Part shown: in pieces, positions 7,488-14,686 of the stretch | Layout: each line of letters opens with the position of its first letter | Position numbering within the stretch: the stretch's first letter is position 1 | Source: an uncultured Oscillospiraceae bacterium | GTDB taxonomy: Bacteria; Bacillota; Clostridia; Oscillospirales; Acutalibacteraceae | Reading direction: 5' to 3' | NCBI GenBank assembly: GCA_900549825.1 | Contig: URQB01000011.1 | Span: forward strand, 25,742 to 89,741 | DNA length: 64,000 bases | Notes under the pieces: model-generated | What the model was told of the DNA's origin: nothing | Databases searched by the model: none | Seen by the model: the letters and a program-made list of their open reading frames with translations, nothing else | Translations under genes and position numbers: made by a program

Positions 7488-9539
7488 TTAGAAATCGAGG
7501 CGGCCGAGTTCCCTGCCGGTGGAAAGGGAAAACGCGCAGACGCGGCTGTTCGAGAGCGTATAGAGCGTATCTCCGATATAGGTGCCGCGCAGGATGGAAA
7601 AGTCGGTGCCGGAGCCTTTTGCACGCTGCTCCTGTTTCGTATAATTGCGCAGTGTGTGCATGAGGCGGATCTGATTGCCCTGGAGGGAGAAGACGCAATA
7701 GAAATCATCAAAATAGGGGTGAGAGGCTTTTCCGGTTTCCTCCTGGCAGACCGGCAAGGCAACTGCGTTCTTTTCCGGCAGGAAGAGGATGCTCTTGTAG
7801 CTCGAGGGAGCATCGGTGAAAGTGCCTTTTGGCATGACCAGGCTGTCGGTTTCCTTCGGCTTGGCCGGATTGCTCACGTCAAACAGGGAGAGCTTTACGC
7901 CGCGCGTGCTTCCCTTTAAATCCGCGTCCTGCCCGATGCCGAGCAGCAGGTTTTCTCCAACCGGGTGCAGGTAGCTCGAAAAGCCTGGGATTTTCAGTTT
8001 GCCGAGAATTTTCGGCGCGCCTGTGTCGGACAGATCGATGACAAAGAGCGGGTCAGTCTGGCGGAAGGTGACGACGTAACCCTTTGCGCCGAGGAAACGC
8101 ACCGCATAGATTTCCTCGCCGGGCGCAATATTGGCGAGCGTGGAGAGCGTTTTCAGAGACCGGTCCAGGATGGTGATCCGGCTGCTTGTGGTGCCGTTTA
8201 CCGTTTCCGTAGTGGCAATGCGCAGGGCGCCTGCGAAACTGTCGAGGGAAAACTGATTGAGGACATGGCCGCGCACCTGGCCTGAAACGCTTTTGCCCAG
8301 GCCGTCTTCTGTGAACGGGAAACCGAAGATTGTGGTGTATTCCGTATCTTCGTCATACTTTGTGGAGGCCGTATAGAGCGCGTCCGTGCTGCAATATACC
8401 TGATCCCCGCTGCCGAGTACCGCCTTGCGGGCAGTTTCTTTTTTGCCGTCCCCGGTATCCAGCGCACTGACGACCAGATAGTTAGGCGTCTTTGCACCCG
8501 GAAGAATCTGAATATCGGTTGCATTGAGCTTTTGGGGCTCCTTCTCCCCGTCGGCTGTCGTGGGGATATAGTCGTTGAATTCACCGTCATCGCCCTTCGT
8601 CACCGTATACTGCGTAACGAGATAGAGCGTATCGCCGATCATCCGGGAGGAAAGAACCCCGCCGTCCTGCGTGAACGTACGTATCAGCTTTGGCGCGGAA
8701 CGGTCGCTGATGTCGTAGATCAGGATACGGGTATCGCTGGCGGGGGCGGTTATCATGCAGCCGCCATAGGCATAATTCGTCAGAATATCCTCCGGGCGGT
8801 TATCTGGCTGTGTCAGGCTGCACACAGCGATCAGGCGGTTTTCCCGGACATAGAGTTCCGTAACAGTTAGAATTTTGCCGGACTCCTGCGGGACAGCGAC
8901 CTTGGAGAGCACTTTCATCGCGCCGGCGGGGCGGGGAGAGATGATCTGGATTGTTTTGCCTCCCGCGGGCACGAAGTAAAGGCAGGAACCGTCGTTTTTC
9001 AGAATATCGGCTTCGTCCACGCCGGCGGTCTGCGTGTTGGTCTTGCCATAGCCGGCTTTCACGCCGTTTTCGGGCGCATTGGTGGCGTCTACGGTTTGGC
9101 CGGCCGAGGCGCCGGCTTTGGGCATATCGCCCTTCATCATAGGCGATTCCGCCAGAGCTTCCAGAGCATTCTCAGCCGTGGCAATGGCTTCATCGGCAGG
9201 GCTGTTTTTCAGCTCCTTAAAGTAGGCCTCGATCTTTGAATAATCCTGCAGGACCTCCGTCAGAGGGGTCGCGTCCCCGGTTTCACGGTTGACGATCTCA
9301 AGATATGGAAGGCACCTCCACAGGGCGACGGCGCCGATGGCGATTGCCAGCACGGCGGCGGCAACGGCGATCTGGTACAGGGTGAGGATGCGCCGTTTTG
9401 CAGGATGGGGCGTTTGCTGCCGGAGGCGGGCGGTCATTTGTGCAGGAGAAAGGGAGGGGGGAAGTGTATTGATTTGATCCAAGGGCCTGAGCGCTTCCAA
9501 AAGCGGTTCGGTCTGGAGATTGCGCTTTTTCTTCATCAT
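7488..9539 (-). CDS. Anti-sigma-like membrane protein with beta-propeller domain
   Basis: The 683-residue protein has about 50 cytoplasmic residues, one membrane helix (roughly 50-75) and a large external domain. That domain carries the hallmark NTQTAGVDEADILKNDG near residue 170, which defines the C-terminal beta-propeller family (Pfam Beta_propel). Its ATG overlaps the stop of the upstream ECF sigma gene (ATGA, 4 bases), the usual arrangement of sigma and anti-sigma, so the short N-terminus probably holds the sigma factor and the propeller senses something at the cell surface. No canonical ZAS zinc motif is visible. Ligand and sensing mode are unknown. Confidence 0.8.
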   Translation of the reverse strand: MMKKKRNLQTEPLLEALRPLDQINTLPPSLSPAQMTARLRQQTPHPAKRRILTLYQIAVAAAVLAIAIGAVALWRCLPYLEIVNRETGDATPLTEVLQDYSKIEAYFKELKNSPADEAIATAENALEALAESPMMKGDMPKAGASAGQTVDATNAPENGVKAGYGKTNTQTAGVDEADILKNDGSCLYFVPAGGKTIQIISPRPAGAMKVLSKVAVPQESGKILTVTELYVRENRLIAVCSLTQPDNRPEDILTNYAYGGCMITAPASDTRILIYDISDRSAPKLIRTFTQDGGVLSSRMIGDTLYLVTQYTVTKGDDGEFNDYIPTTADGEKEPQKLNATDIQILPGAKTPNYLVVSALDTGDGKKETARKAVLGSGDQVYCSTDALYTASTKYDEDTEYTTIFGFPFTEDGLGKSVSGQVRGHVLNQFSLDSFAGALRIATTETVNGTTSSRITILDRSLKTLSTLANIAPGEEIYAVRFLGAKGYVVTFRQTDPLFVIDLSDTGAPKILGKLKIPGFSSYLHPVGENLLLGIGQDADLKGSTRGVKLSLFDVSNPAKPKETDSLVMPKGTFTDAPSSYKSILFLPEKNAVALPVCQEETGKASHPYFDDFYCVFSLQGNQIRLMHTLRNYTKQEQRAKGSGTDFSILRGTYIGDTLYTLSNSRVCAFSLSTGRELGRLDF

Positions 9540-10069
9540 GAGGACTCCTTTTCTGCGGTCAGGCGAAGCTTCGCAAGGGTTCGTGACAGCTTTGAGCGGA
9601 CGGTACTGGGCGGGCAGGAGAGGGCTTTTGCGATTTCATGGCTTTTATAGCCGCCGATAATGGAAAGCAGGACGATGCTGCGTTCTTCATCACTGAGCGT
9701 ATAGATCGCCTCCCGCAGCTCCATGGCGAGCGCAAGCTCTTCCGCGCATTCGCTTTCGCCCAAACGGCGCGCTTCCTCCAGTGGAGTGGTGAGCCTCCGC
9801 TCTTTGACGGCCGCAATATGATGCTTGCAGGTATGGGTGAGGATCGAGAAAAGCCATGCCTTGAAGGAAGCGGCGCTGCGCAGAGCGCCCACTCCCCGGA
9901 AGGCGGCGCAGACGGCGTCCTGTACGGCGTCCTCCGCCTCCTCGCGGGAACCAAGATAGTAATAGGCAAAGCGGTAAAGGTCCTGTGCATATTGGGCATA
10001 CAGTTGCCCGAAGGCATCCGCATTTCCGGCCTTCGCCTGCTCCACCAGTCGAATTTCCGGTTTCGACAT
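9536..10069 (-). CDS. ECF RNA polymerase sigma factor
   Basis: The 177-residue factor has region 2 in residues 10-75 (DLYRFAYYYLGSREEAEDAVQD, the -10 binding helix) and region 4 in 115-170 (LSDEERSIVLLSIIGGYKSHEIA, then a helix-turn-helix with CPPSTVRSKLSR). It lacks region 3, as in all ECF factors. GGGGAGGG lies 8 bases before the ATG. It is co-transcribed and translationally coupled with the beta-propeller protein, presumably its anti-sigma. The promoter upstream shares its pattern with that of the second ECF operon, suggesting autoregulation. Confidence 0.9.
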   Translation of the reverse strand: MSKPEIRLVEQAKAGNADAFGQLYAQYAQDLYRFAYYYLGSREEAEDAVQDAVCAAFRGVGALRSAASFKAWLFSILTHTCKHHIAAVKERRLTTPLEEARRLGESECAEELALAMELREAIYTLSDEERSIVLLSIIGGYKSHEIAKALSCPPSTVRSKLSRTLAKLRLTAEKESS

Positions 10070-10101
10070 GAAACGTCCCTCCCCTTTTTCCGTCCCTCGT
10101 C

Positions 10102-10133
10102 ATAATAGTGTCAGAAAGGTGCGAATCTGTTGC
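10102..10133 (-). promoter_or_regulatory. Putative ECF-type promoter of the sigma/beta-propeller operon
   Basis: On the minus strand GCAAC is followed by 17 bases and ACACTATTAT. The identical layout GCAAC-N17-ACTCTACTAT precedes the other ECF operon (13883-13914). It is unlike the sigma-A promoters of the window, so an ECF-dependent, self-activating promoter is inferred. Confidence 0.55.
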
Positions 10134-10142
10134 AGTCCCCCC

Positions 10143-10187
10143 AAAAAAATAAAAAAACAAAAAGAGGGGCCCGAAGGCTCCCTCTTC
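10143..10187 (-). terminator. Terminator of the ferredoxin gene
   Basis: On the minus strand the stem AGAGGGAGCC TTCG GGCCCCTCT is followed by TTTTTGTTTTTTTATTTTTTT. It ends the ferredoxin transcript just before the ECF promoter. Confidence 0.85.
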
Positions 10188-10211
10188 CCGCCGTTTGAAA
10201 TACCTTGCGAT

Positions 10212-10382
10212 TTATGCCTCGTGAGGCGCTCCTACCGGGCAGGTGCCGGCGCAGGCGCCGCAGTCAATGCAGGTATCCGCGTCGATAACATACTTGCCGT
10301 CGCCTTCGGAGATTGCTGAAACAGGGCAATCTGCCTCGCAGGCACCGCAGGAAATGCACTCGTCAGAAATTACATATGCCAT
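10212..10382 (-). CDS. 2x[4Fe-4S] ferredoxin
   Basis: The 56-residue clostridial ferredoxin has two cluster motifs, CISCGACEADCP and CIDCGACAGTCP, spaced as in the classic low-potential electron carrier of anaerobes. The ATG at 10382 follows GGAGG; the open frame extends 22 codons further upstream but that part lacks coding character. It is a single-gene unit with its own promoter (AAGCAA/ATTGTA on the plus strand at 10500-10505 and 10478-10483) and terminator. It would shuttle electrons between oxidoreductases such as pyruvate:ferredoxin oxidoreductase and hydrogenase, none of which is in this window. Confidence 0.95.
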   Translation of the reverse strand: MAYVISDECISCGACEADCPVSAISEGDGKYVIDADTCIDCGACAGTCPVGAPHEA

Positions 10383-10477
10383 GGATGATGTACCTCCTTC
10401 TTTGTTCAGAACCGGGCGGAACGGACAGCGGCTGAAGGGCCGCCACACTCCCGCAAAAGCGGTTCACTGTCTTTCCC

Positions 10478-10505
10478 ATTGTAACATAAAGGACGAAAAA
10501 AGCAA
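10478..10505 (-). promoter_or_regulatory. Sigma-A promoter of the ferredoxin gene
   Basis: Minus strand TTGCTT, 16-base spacer, TACAAT. The leader to the ATG is about 90 bases. Confidence 0.65.
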
Positions 10506-10699
10506 GAGCCTGCCACATTTTTTCAGGGCGCTGTTCATGAAAAAAGAGCGGAGCGGCAATAAAAATCTGTGTTTTGGAAATATAACAGCCGCGTTTTGGA
10601 GAAGCTGAAGATATTTATGAAAAGGGATTTATTTTGCAGATAAAATTGTTTATAATGGCGATAAGGATTCATACACCAATTTGAGAGGAGCGATCAAAT

Positions 10700-11722
10700 T
10701 TGAGAAACCATGAAGTCATCAAAAGGCACCAGCTTCTGGACGCTCAGGGCAGGCTGGTCGAGCCAGGTTGGTCTAGGGATCTGGTGCAGGTATACGACAG
10801 GAGGGCGATCAAGGCGCCGAAAATCCGCATCAAGGAATGGGATTACTATCTGGTGCTCAGCGATGCATTCGCCTGCGCCTTTACCCTGTCGGACGACGGC
10901 TATATCGGCCTGCAGTCCGTTTCCCTGCTCGATTTTACCAGGCCTTGGGAGCATACGGAGACGATCCTCAACGCCTTCCCTATGGGGAAAATGAAAATGC
11001 CCTCCACCTCGGCAAAGGGAAATGTGACTTACCGGGATAAGCGGCTGGCGATGGAATTTATCAAGGCGGACAGGCAGCGCCGGATCCGCTGCGATTTTAA
11101 AAATTTCTGTGACGGAAAACCCTTCTCCTGCGATATCACGCTGGAGCAGCCGCCGATGGATACCATGGTGATCGCAACGCCATGGAAGGGGAAGGATACA
11201 GCATTTTATTACAATCAAAAGATCAATTGCATGCGGGCGAGCGGCAAGGTGGTCTTTGATGGGAAAGAATACATTTTTCAGCCCGAAACGGATTTCGGCA
11301 CGCTCGACTGGGGGCGCGGCGTATGGACTTATGACAACCGCTGGTACTGGGGATCGGGCAACGGGATCGTCAGCGGCAAGCCCTTCGGCTTCAATATCGG
11401 CTACGGTTTTGGAGATACAAGCGCAGCGAGCGAAAATATGCTCTTCTACGATGGGGTATGCCATAAGCTCGACGATGTCGAATTCCACATTGATAAGAGC
11501 GATTATATGAAGCCCTGGACCTTCACCTCCACCGACGGCCGCTTTGAAATGGACTTTGTGCCGGTACTCGACCGCGCAGCAAAAATCGACGTGAAGCTCA
11601 TCGTCACGGATCAGCATCAGGTGTTTGGGCGTATGTCCGGCAAAGCGGTACTCGATGACGGCACAGTTTTGGAGATTAGGGATCTGATGTGCTTCGCGGA
11701 AGACGTACATAACAAATATTAG
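10700..11722 (+). CDS. DUF2804 family protein
   Basis: This 340-residue soluble protein belongs to the DUF2804 family, recognised by the repeated aromatic motifs LDFTRPWEHTETILNAFPMGK, CDITLEQPP, DFGTLDWGRGVWTYDNRWYWGSG and FNIGYGFGDTS. The family has no established reaction; the beta-rich layout resembles the AttH/hydroxyneurosporene-synthase fold, so lipid or hydrophobic small-molecule handling is possible but unproven. The start is TTG at 10700, nine bases after GAGAGGAG; there is no ATG nearby. A TATAAT box at 10651-10656 lies upstream. It is a single-gene unit. Confidence 0.8.
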   Translation: MRNHEVIKRHQLLDAQGRLVEPGWSRDLVQVYDRRAIKAPKIRIKEWDYYLVLSDAFACAFTLSDDGYIGLQSVSLLDFTRPWEHTETILNAFPMGKMKMPSTSAKGNVTYRDKRLAMEFIKADRQRRIRCDFKNFCDGKPFSCDITLEQPPMDTMVIATPWKGKDTAFYYNQKINCMRASGKVVFDGKEYIFQPETDFGTLDWGRGVWTYDNRWYWGSGNGIVSGKPFGFNIGYGFGDTSAASENMLFYDGVCHKLDDVEFHIDKSDYMKPWTFTSTDGRFEMDFVPVLDRAAKIDVKLIVTDQHQVFGRMSGKAVLDDGTVLEIRDLMCFAEDVHNKY

Positions 11723-11845
11723 GGGAAGGCCTGGTGGGCCGTCCGGGATTGCCTGCTCTGTGTTACAGCCGGTTTCAGCCGTCCGCGCCAAAGCGCAACG
11801 GGCGGCTTTATGACTGCCCTGCTGGAAGGCAGTTCAGCAGGGAAT

Positions 11846-11929
11846 TTATCGGCTTTTCTTTTGGATGGTTTGCAGATAACCGGTGGCGAGGATCAGGATC
11901 AGCGCGGCGAGGATCAGTGTATCGGCCAT
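11846..11929 (-). CDS. 27-residue single-span membrane peptide
   Basis: A very short gene: ATG at 11929, 27 codons, TAA at 11846. The product MADTLILAALILILATGYLQ, followed by a short basic tail TIQKKSR, is one transmembrane helix with a positive C-terminus. GAAAGGATG lies upstream at good distance and an excellent sigma-A promoter sits at 12026-12054 with nothing else to serve. Its size and helix resemble regulatory small membrane proteins such as KdpF, but no kdp genes are near and no homology is claimed. It could also be a type I toxin-like peptide. Confidence 0.6.
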   Translation of the reverse strand: MADTLILAALILILATGYLQTIQKKSR

Positions 11930-12025
11930 ATCGATTCATCCTTTCGCTGGAGAGGGAGGGCGGCTGTAGCCGCTGGGTGTTTTCATATTGGGAAAGAGCA
12001 GGCTTAGATCCGGACGGCGTGTTTT

Positions 12026-12054
12026 ATGATACAATAATATAACATAAATGTCAA
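12026..12054 (-). promoter_or_regulatory. Strong sigma-A promoter for the 27-residue peptide
   Basis: Minus strand TTGACA, 17-base AT-rich spacer, TATCAT. The transcript would start near 12019 with a leader of about 90 bases. Confidence 0.75.
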
Positions 12055-12215
12055 TAATTATCATATAAAAAAAGACGATGAAGCTTTCGCTCGAAACGGG
12101 GATACCGCCTGGATCAGGTAGAACAATCACAGCGGCTCACCATGTGGCAAGGCGCCAAGTGTTCGATCGGGGCAATCCCGGCCAGAGGCATCGGAGCAGA
12201 AGAATCCTGATATCA
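12055..12215. other. Intergenic stretch with no recognised gene
   Basis: Between the peptide promoter and the terminator at 12216 no convincing reading frame is seen. A short transcript from the plus strand ending at that terminator is possible but no good plus-strand promoter was found. Confidence 0.4.
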
Positions 12216-12251
12216 CAAACGCCTTTCTGATTTTCACAGAAAGGCGCTTTT
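12216..12251 (-). terminator. Terminator of the second ECF operon
   Basis: A perfect 10-base-pair stem CGCCTTTCTG / CAGAAAGGCG with T runs; it lies 30 bases beyond the stop of the minus-strand anti-sigma gene and could act in both directions. Confidence 0.7.
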
Positions 12252-12279
12252 GGTGATGAAGAGAGATATTGCGCTCCGT

Positions 12280-13290
12280 TCAGTCGAGCAGCTTAACGGT
12301 TTGATAACCATCCTCGCTGAAATAGACAAACAGGTGCTTTACAACCTGCTTGCCGTCTTCGAAATGCGCCGTGACCGTAATGGTGGCGGAGCCGAAATCG
12401 GCGTAGGCAAAGGGGCCAGGCTCGTAAAGCTTGCGGTAATCCTGTTCATCCGGCTCCCAGTTGATCCCTGCGCCCTCCTGCGGACGCAGCACGGTGATCG
12501 ATTGGCCGGAGAGCTGCGGCAGTGGGTCTTCCTCCCAGTCGGCGCGCAGTACGCTGAGAATGGCGCCGCCCGCATCGGATTGCAGGGCGGAGAAGCTGGC
12601 GCCGTTCAGGCGGATTTCCGCTCCTCCAAAATAGCGGTTTCGGAGCGTTTGGTAGCTTCCTGCCTTTAAAATATTTTCAAAATAAGCGGCGTCACCTGCC
12701 TGCGCATGCGTCATGGCCTCCTGAAAGGAGATCTCCGCCGGCAGAAAGATGCAGGACATATAGCGGGATTCCGCGGGCTGACCATCGCTTTGTGCCATCC
12801 ATTCAAGCAGCCGGGGATAGGAATCCGGGCAGTAGACGAGCCGGCCGTTGTCGCAGGATATGGTATACGACCGAAGGCCTTCACCCCGGATGCCGAGCGA
12901 GCTCCGCTGCTCCTTGAGGATGGATAGGCCACCTGCGGCCTCGGCTGGATCATCATCGTGCCAGGTGCCCCACATGGGAAGCTGGCATTCAATATTGGGC
13001 TCCAGTTCCGTTGCGCTTTCCGGCATGGCAGTATTTCCGGCGGCGAAGAGATGGAGCTGTGCGATCTCTACCACTTTAGGCTGCCGTTGAGACGCGCGCC
13101 CGAGGAGATAATAGAGCGTGCCAAACCCGGCGACCAGCAGCACTGCCGCAAGCACTGCAGCAGCGGCTCGTTTGCCGGGAAAGCGGTGGGGGGGCGGAAC
13201 CGGTGCCTCTGAGAGAATCGAATGAAGCATTTCTTTCCGGTCGGGCAGTTTTTTGTCAATCACCTGACGGAACAGATCTCTTCGTTTCAT
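12280..13290 (-). CDS. Putative anti-sigma membrane protein
   Basis: The 336-residue protein has a 40-residue cytoplasmic N-terminus (MKRRDLFRQVIDKKLPDRKE), one membrane helix (about 43-63) and an external domain of about 270 residues with no family I recognise. It follows an ECF sigma gene on the same strand and overlaps it by 35 bases, with AGGAGGAGGAG nine bases before its ATG. By position and topology it is the anti-sigma factor of that sigma. The extracellular part is unrelated by eye to the beta-propeller of the other ECF operon, so the signals sensed probably differ. Confidence 0.6.
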   Translation of the reverse strand: MKRRDLFRQVIDKKLPDRKEMLHSILSEAPVPPPHRFPGKRAAAAVLAAVLLVAGFGTLYYLLGRASQRQPKVVEIAQLHLFAAGNTAMPESATELEPNIECQLPMWGTWHDDDPAEAAGGLSILKEQRSSLGIRGEGLRSYTISCDNGRLVYCPDSYPRLLEWMAQSDGQPAESRYMSCIFLPAEISFQEAMTHAQAGDAAYFENILKAGSYQTLRNRYFGGAEIRLNGASFSALQSDAGGAILSVLRADWEEDPLPQLSGQSITVLRPQEGAGINWEPDEQDYRKLYEPGPFAYADFGSATITVTAHFEDGKQVVKHLFVYFSEDGYQTVKLLD

Positions 13291-13849
13291 GCAATGACTC
13301 CTCCTCCTGCCACTGGAACGTTTCCTTTAATTTCTTCAGTGTACGGTACAGACGGCTTTTGACCGTATTTTCGTTGATATGGAGCAATTGGGCAATCTCT
13401 TTCAGGCCCAGATCCTGCGAGAAATAGAGGATAAAAATACGAAAGGTCAGCGGATCACCGTGGGAAAGGAATTCCCAGATTTCGTCACAGAGAACGCAGT
13501 CGTCCGGTTCTGCCTCCGTGTCCAGCAGCTCACGCTCGACGGCATCGAAATCCGCCTCCCCATCGTGGGGGGAAAAGATGGGGAGATAGTTTCGCAGCAT
13601 GCCGGTAGCGCCGTAATGGCGGTAGAGCTCATTGCGGGCGATGCGCATGACGTAGTGCTGCGGGTCTCGTACTGCTTCTCCGGGCCGGCGCATTCGCTGG
13701 TAAAGGGCGAGGTAAGTGTTCTGCACAAGGTCGCAGATGTCCGAGGGGGAGGCGCAGTGGCAGACGATATAGCGCAGCACGGCATCATAGGTTTCCTCAT
13801 ACACCTTGGTAAAAACGGCATTCAGCGCTTCCTGCTTCAACTTCCTCAC
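13256..13849 (-). CDS. ECF RNA polymerase sigma factor
   Basis: This 197-residue sigma factor has region 2 in residues 15-80 (DAVLRYIVCHCASPSDICDLVQNTYLALYQ, cut here by description only) and region 4 near 140-185 with the helix-turn-helix GLKEIAQLLHINENTVKSRL. GTG at 13849 is preferred because AGGAG lies six bases upstream and the predicted promoter is at 13883-13914; the longer frame to 13906 would start inside that promoter. TTG at 13840 is an alternative. It is coupled to the downstream membrane protein, its probable anti-sigma. Confidence 0.85.
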   Translation of the reverse strand: MRKLKQEALNAVFTKVYEETYDAVLRYIVCHCASPSDICDLVQNTYLALYQRMRRPGEAVRDPQHYVMRIARNELYRHYGATGMLRNYLPIFSPHDGEADFDAVERELLDTEAEPDDCVLCDEIWEFLSHGDPLTFRIFILYFSQDLGLKEIAQLLHINENTVKSRLYRTLKKLKETFQWQEEESLHETKRSVPSGD

Positions 13850-13882
13850 CCTTTTCTCCTGCGGTAACAATGGTAATCCATT

Positions 13883-13914
13883 ATAGTAGAGTAGCACAGG
13901 CGGCAATTAGTTGC
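13883..13914 (-). promoter_or_regulatory. Putative ECF-type promoter of the second sigma operon
   Basis: Minus strand GCAAC, 17 bases, ACTCTACTAT; 8 of 10 positions of the downstream box match the promoter at 10102-10133 with identical spacing. A TATAAT overlaps the downstream box. A palindrome (AGGCGGCAA / TTGCCGCCT) at 13899-13919 covers the upstream box and could bind a regulator. Confidence 0.5.
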
Positions 13915-13929
13915 CGCCTGTAGATTTTT

Positions 13930-14352
13930 TTATCGAACGGTTGTGTTGAAGCGCACCAGGCCGCCGGACGGCACCCTGGCAGTTCCCACAAACGGGCGAT
14001 TATTTGACACTGCGGCAGATAAAAAATTAAAAAAGCTGAAGATTTTCGTTCCCGCATCATTCAAAAGAAGGCGTATGCTGCTCTCGATTTGGCGCGGAAA
14101 CGGATGAAGCCTTTCATGCGATCCGGACAGAAGAAACAATCTCCCTGTGCAAAGGGCTGGGCCTGTTTGATGTTTCAGGGGATACGCTCCTGCAGGATGC
14201 ACCTTGAAATAAGCGGATTGGATCAAAAATGGAGCCCTGCGGGAGCAACTGTCCATGCATGATTCTAATTGCGGTTTTTATGATCATCGGTGCAATAGTA
14301 CTATACGGCCTTTGTTGCTCTGTTATGCAGAAAAGCCATTTCATTGCATATA
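13930..14352. other. Intergenic region with possible gene debris
   Basis: No intact gene is supported. A plus-strand frame around 14090-14205 reads FGAETDEAFHAIRTEE and continues to a stop, looking like a protein tail of unknown family, and a hydrophobic stretch around 14255-14325 could be a former membrane segment. Neither has a ribosome site. Confidence 0.3.
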
Positions 14353-14386
14353 GAAAAGCGCCCGGCTGCCGCGAGCGCTTTCTCAA
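14353..14386 (-). terminator. Terminator downstream of the M16 peptidase unit
   Basis: On the minus strand AAAGCGCTCG with its partner CGGGCGCTTTTC forms a GC-rich hairpin ending in a short T run. Confidence 0.5.
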
Positions 14387-14387
14387 T

Positions 14388-14648
14388 TCATATCGTTTTT
14401 TCGGCCTGCCCGGAGGCCTCTTCGAGCGCGCGGATCCCCAGCCCGACATCGCCCGGGCGGTAAGCGTCCGAAACGGTCCGGATGCGGACCCCTTTGCGAA
14501 ACATGGCCCGCAGCAGGGGCAGATCCATCCCTGCCGGCGCACCACACCTGTGGGCGATCCCGCTGTTCTGCTCGGCATACATCCCACTCTGCGCCAGCGC
14601 CGCGGCCAGCCGCTCATCATATGGATCCAGGGGATGGATGTGACTCAA
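14388..14648 (-). pseudogene. PHP-domain-like C-terminal fragment
   Basis: An 86-codon frame without ribosome site (TTG is the only start) encodes SHIHPLDPYDERL, AEQNSGIAHRCGAP and GVRIRTVSDAYRPGDVGLGI. The order and spacing match the last third of PHP-superfamily phosphoesterases such as histidinol phosphatase: a metal-binding H.H-like segment, an E.NTSG-like strand and the SDAH.P.DVG motif. Here the usual SDAH histidine is replaced by tyrosine and asparagine/glutamate positions are altered. The N-terminal two thirds are missing, so a dead fragment is likely. It lies 38 bases beyond the peptidase stop. Confidence 0.45.
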
Positions 14649-14686
14649 GCATAGCTTGATCTCCCTTGTGCTCCTTTTCTCCGGCT

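Noticed and set aside
10694..11791. 365-codon minus-strand frame opposite the DUF2804 gene
   Set aside because: The plus strand encodes the conserved DUF2804 motifs; the minus frame has none.
12055..12251. Possible plus-strand small RNA ending at the 12216-12251 hairpin
   Set aside because: The hairpin is explained as the terminator of the minus-strand anti-sigma operon and no credible plus-strand promoter was found.
13899..13935. Hairpin plus T run on the plus strand resembling a terminator
   Set aside because: No plus-strand gene ends here; the palindrome overlaps the predicted ECF promoter and is better read as a possible binding site.
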